From Frigidibacter sp. ROC022 (GTDB lineage: Bacteria; Pseudomonadota; Alphaproteobacteria; Rhodobacterales; Rhodobacteraceae), in the NCBI RefSeq assembly GCF_024723735.1, contig NZ_JANQDU010000009.1, positions 1 through 34,940 on the forward strand: a DNA stretch of 34,940 bases, in the 5' to 3' direction. Positions 15,289-25,048 of the stretch are shown piece by piece. Under the pieces are notes generated by a model, which worked only from the letters and a program-made list of their open reading frames with translations, was not told the origin of the DNA and searched no databases. Numbering within the stretch: the first letter of the stretch is position 1; each line of letters begins with the position of its first letter. The position numbers were made by a program, and so were the translations under genes.

Positions 15289-18135
15289 CTATTCGGCCGC
15301 CTCGGCATAGCTTTCGACCGGCGGACAGGTGCAGACCAGGTTGCGGTCGCCATAGACATTGTCCACCCGGTTCACCGGCGGCCAGTACTTGTCGACCCGG
15401 AACGCCCCGGCCGGGAAACAGCCGGTCTCGCGGCTGTAGGGCCGGTCCCATTCCCCGACCAGGTCCTCGACCGTATGCGGCGCATTCTTCAGCGGGTTGT
15501 TCCCGGCGTCGATCCGGCCCTCTTCCACGTCGCGGATCTCCTCGCGGATCGCCAGCATCGCATCGCAGAACCGGTCCAGCTCGGCCTTGGTCTCGCTCTC
15601 GGTCGGCTCCACCATCAGCGTGCCGGGCACCGGAAAGCTCATCGTCGGCGCATGGAAGCCGTTGTCGATCAGCCGCTTGGCCACATCGTCCACGGTGATC
15701 CCCGCCGCCTCGAAGGGCCGCACGTCCAGGATGCATTCATGCGCCACCCGGCCCCGGCTGCCGGTGAACAGGACCGGGAAGGCATCCTTCAGCCGCGCCG
15801 CGATGTAGTTGGCGTTCAGGATCGCCACCCGCGTCGCCTGGGTCAGCCCCTCGCCGCCCATCATCAGCACATAGGCCCAGGAGATCGGCAGGATCGAGGC
15901 CGAGCCCCAGGGCGCCGAGGCCACCGGCCCCTCCGCGCCGCCGGTCACCAGATGGCCCGGCAGATGCGGTGCCAGATGCGCCTTGACCCCGATCGGCCCC
16001 ATGCCCGGCCCGCCGCCGCCATGCGGGATGCAGAAGGTCTTGTGCAGGTTCAGGTGGCTGACATCGCCGCCCAGGTCGCCGGGCCGCACCAGCCCGACCA
16101 TCGCGTTCATGTTGGCCCCGTCGATATAGACCTGGCCGCCATGGGCATGGGTGATCCGGCAGACCTCCGTCACCGTGTCCTCGAAGACGCCATGGGTCGA
16201 GGGATAGGTGATCATGCAGGCCGCCAGCCGGGTGCCCGCGGCTTCGGCCTTGGCGGCGAAATCCTCCAGGTCCACGTCGCCGGTCGCGGTCGATTTCACC
16301 ACCACCACCTGCATTCCGGCCATATGTGCCGAGGCCGGGTTGGTGCCATGCGCCGAGGTCGGGATCAGGCAGATGTCGCGGTCCGCTTCGCCCCGCGCCC
16401 GGTGATAGGCGGCAATGGTCAGCAGCCCGGCGAACTCGCCCTGCGCCCCGGAATTGGGCTGCAGCGAGAACGCGTCATAGCCGGTGATCGCGCAGAGCTT
16501 GTCCGACAGGTCGCGGAACATCTCGGCATAGCCTTCGGCCTGCTCGGCCGGGGCGAAGGGATGCATGTTCGAGAATTCCGGCCAGGTGATCGGCATCATC
16601 TCGGCCGCCGCGTTCAGCTTCATCGTGCAGGAGCCCAGCGGGATCATTGCCCGGTCCAGCGCCAGATCGCGGTCCGAGAGCCGGCGCATGTAGCGCATCA
16701 TCTCGGTCTCGGCCCGGTTCATGTGGAACACCGGATGGGTCAGATAGTCGCTCTCGCGCAGCAGCGCCCCGGGCAGCCGCGGCGCGTCCGGAACGTTTCC
16801 GCGCGCCAGGTCCAGCCCGAAGGCCCGCCAGACCGCCTCCAGCGTCTCGCCCCGCGTGGTCTCGTCCAGGGTGATCCCGATCCGGCTGTCGCCGATCCTG
16901 CGGAAGTTGATCGATTCGCGCCGCCCGGCATCCATGATCGCGCCCTGCAGCGGCCCGACCTCGACCGTGAAACTGTCGAAGAACTCTGCCGGTTCGACCT
17001 TGTAGCCGCCGCTCTCCAGCCCGTTGGCCAGCCGCGCCGTCTTCTGATGCACCCGCTGCGCGATCGCCCGCAGCCCCTCGGGGCCGTGGAACACCGCATA
17101 CATGCTGGCCATGACCGCCAGAAGCGCCTGCGCGGTGCAGACATTCGAGGTCGCCTTCTCGCGGCGGATATGCTGCTCGCGGGTCTGCAGCGCCAGCCGG
17201 TAGGCCTTGTTGCCGCGCGCATCGACCGAGACCCCGACCAGCCGCCCCGGCATCGCCCGCTTCAGCCCGTCCCTGCAGGCCATGTAGGCGGCGGAGGGGC
17301 CGCCATAGCCCATCGGCACGCCGAACCGCTGCGTCGAGCCGACCGCGATGTCGGCGCCCATCGCGCCCGGTTCCTTCAGCAGGCACAGCGCCAGCGGATC
17401 GGCGATCACGATGCCCAGCCCGCCGGTCTCGTGCAGCGCCGCGATCCTGTCGGTGAAATCGGCCAGCACCCCGTAGGTGCCCGGATACTGGAAGATGCCG
17501 CCAAAGACCTGCGCCGGGTCCATCTCCGCGGGCTCCCCGACGATCAGCTCGATGCCCAGCGGCTCGGCCCGGGTCCGCATCACCGCGATGTTCTGCGGAT
17601 GGCAGCCGGCATCGACGAAGAAGCCGGTCGCCTTCGATTTCGACACCCGCCGCGCCATCGCCATCGCCTCGGCCGCCGCCGTCGCCTCGTCCAGCAGCGA
17701 GGCATTGGCGATATCCATCCCGGTCAGGTCGCCGACCATGGTCTGGAAGTTCAGCAACGCTTCCAGCCGGCCCTGGCTGATCTCGGGCTGATAGGGCGTG
17801 TAGGCGGTGTACCAGGCCGGGTTTTCCAGGATGTTGCGCTGGATCGCCGGCGGCGTCACCGTGCCGTGGAACCCCTGCCCGATCATCGTCGTCATGACCT
17901 GGTTCTTCTTCGCCACCTGGCGCATCTGCCAGAGCAGTTCCCGCTCGCTCAGCGGGGCGCCGAAATCGAGCGGTTCCTTCTGGCGCAGGCTGGCCGGGAT
18001 GGTCTCGTCGATCAGCTGATCCAGCGAATCCACGCCCAGGGTCGCGAACATCTCGGCCATCTCGCTGGGCGAGGGGCCGACATGGCGTCGATTGGCGAAA
18101 TCATAGGGGTCGTAGTCGGTCGGCGTGAAGGTCAT
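15289..18135 (-). CDS. gcvP: Glycine dehydrogenase (decarboxylating), P protein of the glycine cleavage system
   Basis: A 948-residue single-chain P protein. It decarboxylates glycine on PLP and passes the aminomethyl group to lipoylated GcvH. The N-terminal half (about 1-440) carries FIGQGFHGT-like and [19 protein letters not shown] segments. The C-terminal half has [21 protein letters not shown] and the PLP-lysine motif [19 protein letters not shown] with Lys699. The full length matches the fused bacterial/eukaryotic form rather than the split alpha/beta type. The ATG at 18135 is preceded by GAGGA and starts before the usual N-terminal [10 protein letters not shown]. It is the last of gcvT-gcvH-gcvP on this strand, separated from gcvH by about 400 bases, so it may have extra promoter or processing signals. 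Confidence 0.97.
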   Translation of the reverse strand: MTFTPTDYDPYDFANRRHVGPSPSEMAEMFATLGVDSLDQLIDETIPASLRQKEPLDFGAPLSERELLWQMRQVAKKNQVMTTMIGQGFHGTVTPPAIQRNILENPAWYTAYTPYQPEISQGRLEALLNFQTMVGDLTGMDIANASLLDEATAAAEAMAMARRVSKSKATGFFVDAGCHPQNIAVMRTRAEPLGIELIVGEPAEMDPAQVFGGIFQYPGTYGVLADFTDRIAALHETGGLGIVIADPLALCLLKEPGAMGADIAVGSTQRFGVPMGYGGPSAAYMACRDGLKRAMPGRLVGVSVDARGNKAYRLALQTREQHIRREKATSNVCTAQALLAVMASMYAVFHGPEGLRAIAQRVHQKTARLANGLESGGYKVEPAEFFDSFTVEVGPLQGAIMDAGRRESINFRRIGDSRIGITLDETTRGETLEAVWRAFGLDLARGNVPDAPRLPGALLRESDYLTHPVFHMNRAETEMMRYMRRLSDRDLALDRAMIPLGSCTMKLNAAAEMMPITWPEFSNMHPFAPAEQAEGYAEMFRDLSDKLCAITGYDAFSLQPNSGAQGEFAGLLTIAAYHRARGEADRDICLIPTSAHGTNPASAHMAGMQVVVVKSTATGDVDLEDFAAKAEAAGTRLAACMITYPSTHGVFEDTVTEVCRITHAHGGQVYIDGANMNAMVGLVRPGDLGGDVSHLNLHKTFCIPHGGGGPGMGPIGVKAHLAPHLPGHLVTGGAEGPVASAPWGSASILPISWAYVLMMGGEGLTQATRVAILNANYIAARLKDAFPVLFTGSRGRVAHECILDVRPFEAAGITVDDVAKRLIDNGFHAPTMSFPVPGTLMVEPTESETKAELDRFCDAMLAIREEIRDVEEGRIDAGNNPLKNAPHTVEDLVGEWDRPYSRETGCFPAGAFRVDKYWPPVNRVDNVYGDRNLVCTCPPVESYAEAAE

Positions 18136-18331
18136 GGGGTCCTCGGATCTGGGACAGAATGTTGAACAGCGAGCCTTCCGGATCGCTCGGAAGGAAAGGT
18201 GGCAGGCCCCGGGAGGGGCCTGTTCCGGGCCATGCGCCGTTGCTGCGCCCGGCGCGCGGGCCGGCGGATCGGCGGCGATGCGGCGCGGGCGCAGCGCGCC
18301 GCCCCCTGCCCGGCCCTGCATCTGCGGGTCT

Positions 18332-18355
18332 CAAATACTCCCGCCGGAGGCTCCG
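18332..18355 (-). repeat. Intergenic repeat copy 1 (24 bp)
   Basis: On the minus strand it reads CGGAGCCTCCGGCGGG, then AG and TATTTG. It matches the copy at 20383-20406 on the plus strand in all but two positions. Both lie outside genes flanking gcvH/gcvP and gcvT. Confidence 0.6.
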
Positions 18356-18518
18356 GCCTCTCATGCCGCCGCCACCGCTCCGGTCTCCGGCGCTCCGGCC
18401 CCGTCCCGGTTCGGCAGCGGCCCGGGGTGAGGCGATTGCGCAGGGCCTCATCGTAACCTCCCCTTAACCATGTTCGGCGTCCCCGGCGAAAATGCGGGAA
18501 TTTCAGCAACTTGACCCC

Positions 18519-18536
18519 CCGTCCCCATGGGGACGG
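18519..18536. other. 18-bp perfect palindrome after gcvH
   Basis: CCGTCCCCATGGGGACGG is fully self-complementary and starts about six bases downstream of the gcvH stop. In RNA it could form a strong hairpin, though without a T-run, so an mRNA-stabilising or attenuating role is more likely than a simple terminator. Confidence 0.5.
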
Positions 18537-18542
18537 CGGCCC

Positions 18543-18902
18543 TCAGTCGATGAATTCCTTGTATTTGGCCTCGTCCATGAACTCGTCCAGGGCCGAGGGA
18601 TCGGCGATCTTCATCCGGAACATCCAGCCGTCGTTCAGCGGGTCCTCGTTGACCATGCCGGGGTTGTCGGTCAGCGCCTCGTTGACCTCGACGATCTCGC
18701 CATCCAGCGGCGCCAGCACGTCCGAGGCCGCCTTGACGCTCTCGATCACCACGCATTCGTCGCCCCGGGCGACCGTCGTGCCCTCGCTCGGCAGATCGAC
18801 GAAGACGATGTCGCCCAACTGCTCCGAGGCATGTTCGGTGATTCCGACGGTGACGACGTCGCCGTCGAGGTCGAGCCATTCGTGTTCTTCGGTGTATTTC
18901 AT
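18543..18902 (-). CDS. gcvH: Glycine cleavage system H protein
   Basis: A 119-residue lipoyl carrier protein. It shuttles the aminomethyl group between P, T and L proteins on a lipoyl-lysine arm. The opening [30 protein letters not shown] and the lipoylation motif [10 protein letters not shown] (Lys57) are diagnostic, followed by [11 protein letters not shown] and the family ending [19 protein letters not shown]. The ATG at 18902 gives the normal family length. It begins 11 bases after the gcvT stop. The gene belongs to the riboswitch-controlled gcv operon. Lipoylation enzymes are not in the window. Confidence 0.97.
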   Translation of the reverse strand: MKYTEEHEWLDLDGDVVTVGITEHASEQLGDIVFVDLPSEGTTVARGDECVVIESVKAASDVLAPLDGEIVEVNEALTDNPGMVNEDPLNDGWMFRMKIADPSALDEFMDEAKYKEFID

Positions 18903-18913
18903 GCAATCAGCCT

Positions 18914-20017
18914 TCAGCGTTTGTAGGTGGCGGGTCGGAAAGGAAGCGGTGCGACGGTGACCGGCAGACGCCTGCCGCGCACCTCGCCCCAGAGCGCAGT
19001 GCCCTCTGCGGCATGCGCGGATGTGACATAGCCCATGGACATCGGCCGCTCGATCGAAGGCCCATAGGCCCCCGACGTCACCGCCCCGATCGGCTCGCCC
19101 CCGCTCTCGGCGGCAAAGATCGCGGTGCCGGCGCGCATCGGGGCGCGGCCTTCCGGCAGCAGGCCGACGCGGCGACGCGGGGCGCCGGTCTCGAATTCGG
19201 GCAGGATACGCTCGGCGCCGGGAAAGCCGCCGGCACGCGCGCCGCCGCTGCGGCGAACCTTCTGCACCGCCCATTCGAGCGCCGCCTCGACCGGCGTGGT
19301 GCCGGTGTCGATGTCGTTGCCATAGAGGCAGAGCCCGGCCTCGAGCCGCAGCGAATCCCGCGCCCCCAGCCCGATCGGCATCACCCCCTCGGCGGCCAGC
19401 AGCTTGCGGGCGAAACCGGTGGCCTGCGCGGCCGGAACAGAGATCTCGTAGCCGTCCTCGCCGGTATAGCCCGAGCGCGAGACCCAGATGTCGCCGAAGA
19501 TCGCCACATCCATGAACTTCATCGCCGCCACGCCCGGCACCAGCGGTTCCAGCGCCGCCTCGGCCCCGGGGCCCTGCAACGCCAGCAGGGCGCGGTCCTC
19601 GAGATACTCGACCGTCACGCCGGGCAGCCCGGCCCGCATATGCGCCACGTCGGCGGCCTTGCAGGCGGCGTTGACGACCAGGAACAGGTGGTCGCCGCGA
19701 TTGGCGATCATCAGGTCGTCCAGGATTCCGCCCTCGGGCGCTGTGAAGAGCCCGTAACGCTGGCGGCCTTCCCTGAGCCCGATCACGTCCACCGGCACCA
19801 GCCTTTCCAGCGCCGCCGCCGGTTCGGCGCCGCGCAGGATCACCTGACCCATGTGGCTGACGTCGAACAATCCGGCCCGGGCCCGGGTGTGCAGATGTTC
19901 GGCCATCACCCCGGCAGGGTATTGCACCGGCATCGCATAGCCCGCGAAAGGCACCATCTTGGCGCCCAGTTCAAGATGCAGATCGTATAGCGGCGTTTGC
20001 AGCAGCGTCTCGTCCAT
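18914..20017 (-). CDS. gcvT: Aminomethyltransferase, T protein of the glycine cleavage system
   Basis: A 367-residue T protein that releases ammonia from aminomethyl-GcvH and transfers the one-carbon unit to tetrahydrofolate. The opening [22 protein letters not shown], the DVSHMGQV strand, [19 protein letters not shown], and the [17 protein letters not shown] motif are typical. The C-terminal [15 protein letters not shown]-like end completes the fold. The ATG at 20017 has a GGAG upstream. It is first in the operon and directly downstream of the tandem glycine riboswitch, so glycine should raise its expression. Confidence 0.96.
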   Translation of the reverse strand: MDETLLQTPLYDLHLELGAKMVPFAGYAMPVQYPAGVMAEHLHTRARAGLFDVSHMGQVILRGAEPAAALERLVPVDVIGLREGRQRYGLFTAPEGGILDDLMIANRGDHLFLVVNAACKAADVAHMRAGLPGVTVEYLEDRALLALQGPGAEAALEPLVPGVAAMKFMDVAIFGDIWVSRSGYTGEDGYEISVPAAQATGFARKLLAAEGVMPIGLGARDSLRLEAGLCLYGNDIDTGTTPVEAALEWAVQKVRRSGGARAGGFPGAERILPEFETGAPRRRVGLLPEGRAPMRAGTAIFAAESGGEPIGAVTSGAYGPSIERPMSMGYVTSAHAAEGTALWGEVRGRRLPVTVAPLPFRPATYKR

Positions 20018-20041
20018 TCCCACTCCGTTCTCACGGTCGGG

Positions 20042-20078
20042 CGGACCCGACACCGTTCCCGAACCCCCACCGGGTCCG
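20042..20078 (-). promoter_or_regulatory. Candidate expression-platform hairpin between riboswitch and gcvT
   Basis: CGGACCCG at 20042-20049 and CGGGTCCG at 20071-20078 are perfect eight-base inverted repeats with a 21-base loop, placed between the second glycine aptamer and the gcvT ribosome-binding site. This is the right place for a switch element that responds to aptamer folding. Whether it acts on transcription or translation is inference. Confidence 0.5.
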
Positions 20079-20084
20079 ATCCGA

Positions 20085-20250
20085 TGCCCCCTCTGTCCCG
20101 TGCGCCTGAGATCGTTATCCCTTCGGCGGGCGCCCGTTTCGGCGCCTCTCTCCAGAGTCTGTTGCCGGCGCGGTCCTTTGGCCTGAGAGTTTACCGGGGC
20201 GGTTTCTCCTTCGGCACTGGCCCGGGGGCCAGATTCTCCCGGCGCCGGTG
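20085..20250 (-). ncRNA. Tandem glycine riboswitch (two aptamers) upstream of gcvT
   Basis: The minus strand carries both aptamers of the glycine riboswitch in order. Aptamer 1 (about 20245-20171) has GGGAGAATCT, GCCGAAGGAGAAACCG and AACTCTCAGGCCAAAGGACCG. The linker then leads into aptamer 2 (about 20160-20089) with ACTCTGGAGAGAGGCGCCG, GCCGAAGGGATAACG, ATCTCAGGCGC and ACGGGACAGAGGGGG. These are the conserved GcvT-element core strings. It lies directly before gcvT and should sense intracellular glycine to switch on glycine cleavage. Confidence 0.93.
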
Positions 20251-20382
20251 CCGCAGACGCTAGGCGATCCGTCGCGCTCAGGCAAGGTGGCATGAACACC
20301 GCGGGGCCAGGAAGCGGCGGTTTGCCCCGGCGAGGCGCCCGCGATCGCGCGCCGCCCGGCCCGCCGCGCCCGGCCGGGCGGT

Positions 20383-20406
20383 CGGAGCCTCCGGCGGGGA
20401 TATTTG
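20383..20406 (+). repeat. Intergenic repeat copy 2 (24 bp)
   Basis: CGGAGCCTCCGGCGGG followed by GATATTTG matches the copy at 18332-18355 (opposite strand) with two differences. It is followed by GAAGATGAAGCAGG. It sits in the gap between the riboswitch and the gamma-glutamylcyclotransferase-like gene, where no gene is visible (20251-20545). Confidence 0.6.
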
Positions 20407-20545
20407 GAAGATGAAGCAGGATGGCGCCGCCCGCGGGGCGGGGGACGGGGCGACCCCGGCCCGGGCTTGCCATCCGGGCAGGGATCGGCATGGTCGGGCC
20501 GAGGCGCCGGTGGCCGGGCGCCGGACCGGGGATCGGAGGACGGAG

Positions 20546-21088
20546 ATGGGCCAGTTTCGAGTGTTCGGCTATGGTTCCCTCGTGCATCGGGGCACGCATG
20601 ACCATGCGCCGACCGCGCCGCTCCGGATCCGCGGCTGGCGCCGGCAATGGGTGCATCTGGCGCATCGCCCTGTCGCGGTGCTGACCGCCCTGCCACAGAT
20701 CGATTCGGAGATCGAAGGCCTGGTGCTGCCCGTGGCCGAGGCCGACCGTCCGGCACTGATGCAGCGCGAGGCCGCCTATGATCCGGTGGTCGGGGCCGAC
20801 GGGCTGGTGATCTTCTCGATCCCGCCCGACAAGCACCCGCCCGCCACCGCACCGCGACCGATCCTGCAAAGCTATCTGGATGTGGTGGTCGCGGGCTATC
20901 TGGCCGAATTCGGCATCGGGGGCGTGGCCCGGTTCTTCGAGACGACGGCGGGATGGGAGGCGCCGCTGCTGGCCGACCGCGCCGCGCCCCGCTATCCCCG
21001 GCACCAGCGGCTGGGCGCCGAGGCGCTGGCGCTGTGCGATGCCCATGTCGCGCGGCTCGGGATGCGGGTGCTGCGGCCCGAGGATTGA
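20546..21088 (+). CDS. Gamma-glutamylcyclotransferase-like (GGCT/AIG2-fold) protein
   Basis: A 180-residue protein opening with the FGYGSL motif (residues 7-12) that binds the gamma-glutamyl substrate in the GGCT fold. It has a plausible catalytic glutamate in QREAAYDPV (about residues 73-81). Family members cyclise gamma-glutamyl amino acids or amines to 5-oxoproline. The ATG at 20546 is preceded by GGAGGA at good spacing and begins just before the first strand. It stands alone between the gcv riboswitch and a convergent lipase-like gene. Substrate specificity is not predictable. Sequence after about 130 has no extra recognised domain. Confidence 0.82.
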   Translation: MGQFRVFGYGSLVHRGTHDHAPTAPLRIRGWRRQWVHLAHRPVAVLTALPQIDSEIEGLVLPVAEADRPALMQREAAYDPVVGADGLVIFSIPPDKHPPATAPRPILQSYLDVVVAGYLAEFGIGGVARFFETTAGWEAPLLADRAAPRYPRHQRLGAEALALCDAHVARLGMRVLRPED

Positions 21089-21099
21089 GTCGAGGGCGC

Positions 21100-21798
21100 T
21101 CAGCGCCCCTCCGGCTGCTCCGGATCATGGCTGAACCGGCCGGTGGCCAGAAAGGTCAGCACCTGGGCGATCACCCTGCGGTTGTTCATCATGAAACTGT
21201 GCGAGACCGGCAGCACGATGTGATCGGTCATCCCTTCGCACCGGGTCGAGGCGACCGAGACCTTGCCGTCGTTCGGCCCCTCGATCAGCGCCGAGTAGAT
21301 AGGGTTCAGCGACAGGTCCCCGGCGATCACCCCGAGTTCGAAATCGACCGGCGGCAGCTGCGCCGGCACCGCGTCGGGGCCGGTGCCGAGCTCCAGCCCG
21401 GCAGGGCCGTTGATCCATTTGAAGGCGGCGATCCCGCCGAGCGCATCGACCAGTTCCGAGCCGCTGTTCGGCGGCCCCAGCATCACCACCCGGCCCATGT
21501 TCGGCGGGCGATGCTGCAGCAACCCGGCGCGCAGCAGGATGCCGCCCATCGAATGGGTGACGAAATTCACCCGCGCCGTGCCGCAGGCGGCAATGGCGTC
21601 CTGCAGGATCGGCCCGGCCAGCGCCTCGATCCGCTTGGCGGTCGATGGGTAGCCGAGATTGATCACCCGGTAGCCGGCCCGGCGCAGGGCGGCGGCCATC
21701 AGTAGCATCGAGGCCGGGCTGCGCGCCAGACCGTGCAGCAGGACGACGCAGTCCTGCGGATGCGAAGGGTCATGCGGCGAGGTGCGGGCTCTGGCCAT
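21100..21798 (-). CDS. Alpha/beta hydrolase, lipase-like
   Basis: A 232-residue alpha/beta hydrolase. The first strand [14 protein letters not shown] (about residues 18-31) carries the oxyanion-hole HG. The nucleophile elbow is THSMGG with Ser83. Later segments [15 protein letters not shown] and the [12 protein letters not shown] with a candidate catalytic His are as in small bacterial triacylglycerol lipase-like proteins. No signal peptide is visible. The ATG at 21798 is chosen; a TTG 18 bases upstream is also in frame. It converges with the GGCT-like gene, with 11 bases between the stop codons. The substrate is unknown. Confidence 0.83.
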   Translation of the reverse strand: MARARTSPHDPSHPQDCVVLLHGLARSPASMLLMAAALRRAGYRVINLGYPSTAKRIEALAGPILQDAIAACGTARVNFVTHSMGGILLRAGLLQHRPPNMGRVVMLGPPNSGSELVDALGGIAAFKWINGPAGLELGTGPDAVPAQLPPVDFELGVIAGDLSLNPIYSALIEGPNDGKVSVASTRCEGMTDHIVLPVSHSFMMNNRRVIAQVLTFLATGRFSHDPEQPEGR

Positions 21799-21881
21799 GC
21801 CCCTTGCTAGGCGCAAGCCGAAGCGCTGCCAAGATCTGCCCGGGCCTTGTCGACGGCGCCGGTCCCTGACAGGCTGAGGGG

Positions 21882-22334
21882 ATGAACCGCCGCATCCGCC
21901 TGGCCACCCGTGCCATCATCGTTCAGGACGCACGCCTGCTGCTGGTCAATGCCTGGCCGGGGGGCGTCTCGGATCTCTGGTGCGCGCCGGGCGGCGGGGT
22001 CGAGCCGGGGGCCTCGCTGCCCGACAACCTGATCCGCGAGGTCGCCGAGGAGACCGGGCTGCAGGTGGCGCCGGGGCCGCTGGCACTGGTCAACGAGTTC
22101 CACGATCCGCAGTCGAGCCTGCATCAGGTCGATCTCTACTTTCGCTGCCGGATCGTCGGCGGCAGCCTGGACCCGGCGCATCGCGACCCCGAGGGCGTGG
22201 TGACCGAGCGGCGCTATTTCTCGGCGGCGGAGCTGGGCACGATCCGGCTGAAGCCCGACAGCCTGCCCGCGATCGCCTTCGATGCCTGGGGCGCGACGGC
22301 GCGCTATGACCCGCTCGAGGAGATCGTGCGATGA
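21882..22334 (+). CDS. NUDIX hydrolase
   Basis: A 150-residue NUDIX protein, which hydrolyses nucleoside diphosphates linked to another moiety. The full NUDIX box is at residues 38-60: [20 protein letters not shown], then TGL, with the catalytic glutamates in REVAEE. The N-terminal strand [13 protein letters not shown] and a C-terminal YFSAAEL segment are typical. The ATG at 21882 follows a GAGGG. Its stop overlaps the next start by four bases (ATGA at 22331), so it is translationally coupled to the GreA/GreB-like gene. The substrate is unknown. Confidence 0.9.
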   Translation: MNRRIRLATRAIIVQDARLLLVNAWPGGVSDLWCAPGGGVEPGASLPDNLIREVAEETGLQVAPGPLALVNEFHDPQSSLHQVDLYFRCRIVGGSLDPAHRDPEGVVTERRYFSAAELGTIRLKPDSLPAIAFDAWGATARYDPLEEIVR

Positions 22335-22825
22335 GCCGGGCCTTCGTCAAGGAAGACGCCGGGCCGGTGCTGCCCGAGGTGGCGGAACGGCCGGTCAGCC
22401 GCAATCCGAACTGGGTGCGGCCGGCCTATCTGGCCGAGATGCAGGCCCGGCGCGTCGCGCTGATCGACGAGATCGCCGCGCTGCGGGCGGGACGGGATCA
22501 GGCGAACGACCTGACTCCCCTGGCGGTGGCCGAACGCGACCTGCGCTGGCTCGACGCGCGGCTGGCCTCGGCGATCGAGGTGCCGCCCGCGGGTGGCGAA
22601 GAGGCCGGGCTGGGCGCCACGGTGACGATCGAGGACGCCGAGGGGCGGCAGGCGGTCTACACGCTGGTGGGCGAGGACGAGGCCGACCCGAAACGCGGCA
22701 TGATCTCGCCCTTCTCGCCGCTGGGCCGGGCGCTGTCGGGCGCGCGGGCGGGCGATCTGGTGCAGTGGGCCAGACCCGGCGGCGCGGCCGAATTGGAAGT
22801 CCTGCGCGTGGCCTGGGACGGATAG
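22331..22825 (+). CDS. GreA/GreB-family C-terminal domain protein
   Basis: A 164-residue protein. The N-terminal part (residues 1-90) contains a helical segment (YLAEMQARRVALIDEIAALR) like a short Gre coiled coil. The C-terminal part (about 93-164) is a GreA/GreB C-terminal domain with GATVTIEDAEGRQAVYTLVG, ISPFSPLGRALSGARAGD and VQW. Members bind the RNA polymerase secondary channel or, in shorter variants, act as Rnk-like or Gfh-like modulators. The acidic tip residues of true GreA are not clearly present, so activity as a cleavage factor is uncertain. It is coupled to the NUDIX gene upstream. Confidence 0.82.
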   Translation: MSRAFVKEDAGPVLPEVAERPVSRNPNWVRPAYLAEMQARRVALIDEIAALRAGRDQANDLTPLAVAERDLRWLDARLASAIEVPPAGGEEAGLGATVTIEDAEGRQAVYTLVGEDEADPKRGMISPFSPLGRALSGARAGDLVQWARPGGAAELEVLRVAWDG

Positions 22826-22831
22826 CGGCGC

Positions 22832-23410
22832 TCAGCCGCCGACCGCGAACCCTTCCTCGGTCACCACCGCATCCAGCCGGGCGTCGGTCGTCTCGACCGG
22901 CAGCGCGGCCATCTCCTGCGCGGCATAGGCAAAGCCCACCGCGAAGACCGACTGGCGGGCCCGCAGTTCGGTCAGGGTCCGGTCATAGAAACCGCCGCCG
23001 TAGCCCAGCCGGTGGCCCAGGGCGTCGAAGGCGACGACCGGCACGATCAGCGCATCGGGCACCAGGGTTTCGCCGCTCTCGGGAATCAGCGTGCCCATGC
23101 CGCCATCGACCAGGGCGCAGCCCGGGGTCCAGCGGCGGAACTCCAGCGGCCGGCCGGCACCGGTCATCACCGGCACCGCCACATCGCCCTCGGCCGCCAA
23201 CTGGGTCATCGCGGGCAGCGGGTCGATCTCGGTCCTGATCGGCAGATAGCCGGCCACCACCCGTCCGTGCCAGCGCGCCAGCGACGACAGCAGGTGCCGG
23301 GTGGCCATGGAGCGGTCGTCGGCATCCAGGGACCGATGCGCGGCATCGCGCTGCATCAGCGCCTCGATCCGGGCTGCGGCCTTGAGTTCCTTGGCGTGGG
23401 GAACGGTCAT
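22832..23410 (-). CDS. 5-formyltetrahydrofolate cyclo-ligase
   Basis: A 192-residue protein of the 5-formyl-THF cyclo-ligase family, which uses ATP to turn 5-formyl-THF into 5,10-methenyl-THF and so returns folate to the one-carbon pool. Visible motifs are the substrate-binding YLPIRTEIDPLP (about 55-66) and the diagnostic GYGGGFYDRTL near residues 136-146. The ATG at 23410 is preceded by GAGGAG. It is convergent with the GreA-like gene and lies about 40 bases upstream of the mgtE stop in the same direction. The link to the nearby glycine cleavage operon is through folate metabolism. Confidence 0.92.
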   Translation of the reverse strand: MTVPHAKELKAAARIEALMQRDAAHRSLDADDRSMATRHLLSSLARWHGRVVAGYLPIRTEIDPLPAMTQLAAEGDVAVPVMTGAGRPLEFRRWTPGCALVDGGMGTLIPESGETLVPDALIVPVVAFDALGHRLGYGGGFYDRTLTELRARQSVFAVGFAYAAQEMAALPVETTDARLDAVVTEEGFAVGG

Positions 23411-23452
23411 CGCTGACTCCTCATCGGTTGGCAGTTCACGCAACACCCTTCA

Positions 23453-24850
23453 TCACAGCAGGACCCATGCCGCCAGCCCCAGAAAGGCAAAAAATCCGAC
23501 CACATCGGTCACAGTGGTGACAAAAGCGCCCGAGGCCAGGGCCGGATCGACGCCGATCCGGTCGAGCAGCACCGGAATCCCGATCCCGGCCAGGCCGGCG
23601 ATCACCAGATTGACCACCATCGCCACCGCGATCACCAGCCCCAGCATCGGCGCGCCGAACCAGAGCATTCCGACCGCGCCCATCACCACCGCGAAGATCA
23701 GCCCGTTGGCGAGGCCGACCAGCACCTCGCGCCGGATCACCCGCCAGACGTTCGAGCCGGTGAGGTCGCGGGTCGCGATCGCCCGGACCGCCACGGTCAG
23801 CGACTGGGTGCCGGCATTGCCGCCCATCGAGGCGACGATCGGCATCAGCACGGCCAGCGCCACAAGCTGCGAGATCGCGCCTTCGAACTGGGCGATCACC
23901 AGCGAGGCCAGGATCGCGGTCAGCAGGTTGACGAACAGCCAGGGCAGGCGCCGGCGCACCGTCTCGACGACCCGGTCCGAGAGCGAGCCGTCACCGACGC
24001 CGGCCAGGCGCAGGATGTCCTCTTCATGCTCTTCGTCCAGGACCGTCATGGCGTCGTCGATGGTGATGACGCCGACCAGCCGGTCGTCCTCGTCCACCAC
24101 CGGGGCCGAGATCAGGTGATACTGGTTGAAGGCATAGGCGACGTCGGCCTCTTCCTCTTCGACATGGAAGGTGCGGAACCCCTCTTCGACGATGTCCTTC
24201 AGCTTCACGTCGCGTTTCGACGACAGGATCCGGCCCAGGGTGACGTTGGCCACGGGCTGCATCCGCGGATTGACCAGGATCAGGTGATAGAACTGGTCGG
24301 GCAGATCCTCGGCGCCGCGCAGATAGTCGATGGCCTCGCCGACGGTCCAGTGTTCCGGCCCCATCACCAGTTCGCGCTGCATCAGGCGGCCGGCGGAATA
24401 TTCGGGGTAGCTCAGCGCCTTCTCGACCGCGACCCGGTCTGCATCATGCAGCGCGTCGAGCACCGCTTCCTGCTGGCCGGGCTGTTCCAGGCCCTCGATC
24501 AGATCGACGACATCGTCGGTCTCGAGTTCGCGGACCGCTTCGCCCAGGACCTCGGGCGTGAGCAGGGCGACGATTTCGTCACGGATGCTCTCGTCGATCT
24601 CGGACAGGATGTCGCCGTCGAATTCGCGCCCGTAGAGCCGGACGAGCGCCGCCCGTTCGTCGCTGCCGATCTGTTCCAGCAAGTCGGCGATGTCGGCCGC
24701 GTGGAGCGGCTCCATCAGCTCGGTCAGGCGGGCGGCGTCATGGCTTTCGACGGCTTCGAGAATGGCCGAGACGGTGCCGCGGTCGAGCACATATTCGTCC
24801 TCGACATCGGCCTCGGGCCGATCCTCCAGCTGGGTCTCGTCGTCGGTCAT
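23453..24850 (-). CDS. mgtE: Magnesium transporter MgtE
   Basis: A 465-residue MgtE-type magnesium channel. The N-terminal superhelical domain (about 30-130, HAADIADLLEQIGSDERAAL) is followed by two CBS domains (about 135-260) that sense cytoplasmic magnesium. Five transmembrane helices are at about 290-465. Pore-lining ASMGGNAGTQSLTVAVRA and the C-terminal ALASGAFVTTVTDVVGFFAF motif are conserved. The length matches the family. The ATG at 24850 gives the usual acidic N-terminus. It lies upstream of the cyclo-ligase gene on the same strand; the link is probably only positional. Confidence 0.95.
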   Translation of the reverse strand: MTDDETQLEDRPEADVEDEYVLDRGTVSAILEAVESHDAARLTELMEPLHAADIADLLEQIGSDERAALVRLYGREFDGDILSEIDESIRDEIVALLTPEVLGEAVRELETDDVVDLIEGLEQPGQQEAVLDALHDADRVAVEKALSYPEYSAGRLMQRELVMGPEHWTVGEAIDYLRGAEDLPDQFYHLILVNPRMQPVANVTLGRILSSKRDVKLKDIVEEGFRTFHVEEEEADVAYAFNQYHLISAPVVDEDDRLVGVITIDDAMTVLDEEHEEDILRLAGVGDGSLSDRVVETVRRRLPWLFVNLLTAILASLVIAQFEGAISQLVALAVLMPIVASMGGNAGTQSLTVAVRAIATRDLTGSNVWRVIRREVLVGLANGLIFAVVMGAVGMLWFGAPMLGLVIAVAMVVNLVIAGLAGIGIPVLLDRIGVDPALASGAFVTTVTDVVGFFAFLGLAAWVLL

Positions 24851-25048
24851 GCAAGGCCTCCGCTTCCGCCGCCCAGCTTAGGCGAAGCGGGGCCAGAGGG
24901 ACAGGGGGCGCGGGCTGGCATCGCGCATGTCCGCCGCGGTGCGGCGGCCGGCGACCCCCGGAAACCGGGAAGCCGAGCGGCATCGTCCGGGGCCGATTTA
25001 CCCCGGCCGCCGGTCGGCCTAAGCTGACCCCTGGCGAAAGGATGCGCG

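Larger units (their letters stand above)
18136..18542. other. Intergenic spacer between gcvH and gcvP
   Basis: No gene is supported in this 407-base spacer within the operon. It holds an 18-base perfect palindrome at 18519-18536 just after the gcvH stop and one copy of a Rhodobacterales-type intergenic repeat at 18332-18355. Open frames here are short and compositionally like shadow frames of GC-rich DNA. Confidence 0.6.

Noticed and set aside
15475-18165. A very long open frame on the plus strand opposite gcvP
   Set aside because: It is antisense to a well-conserved gcvP, and such shadow frames are expected in GC-rich DNA. No domain was recognised.
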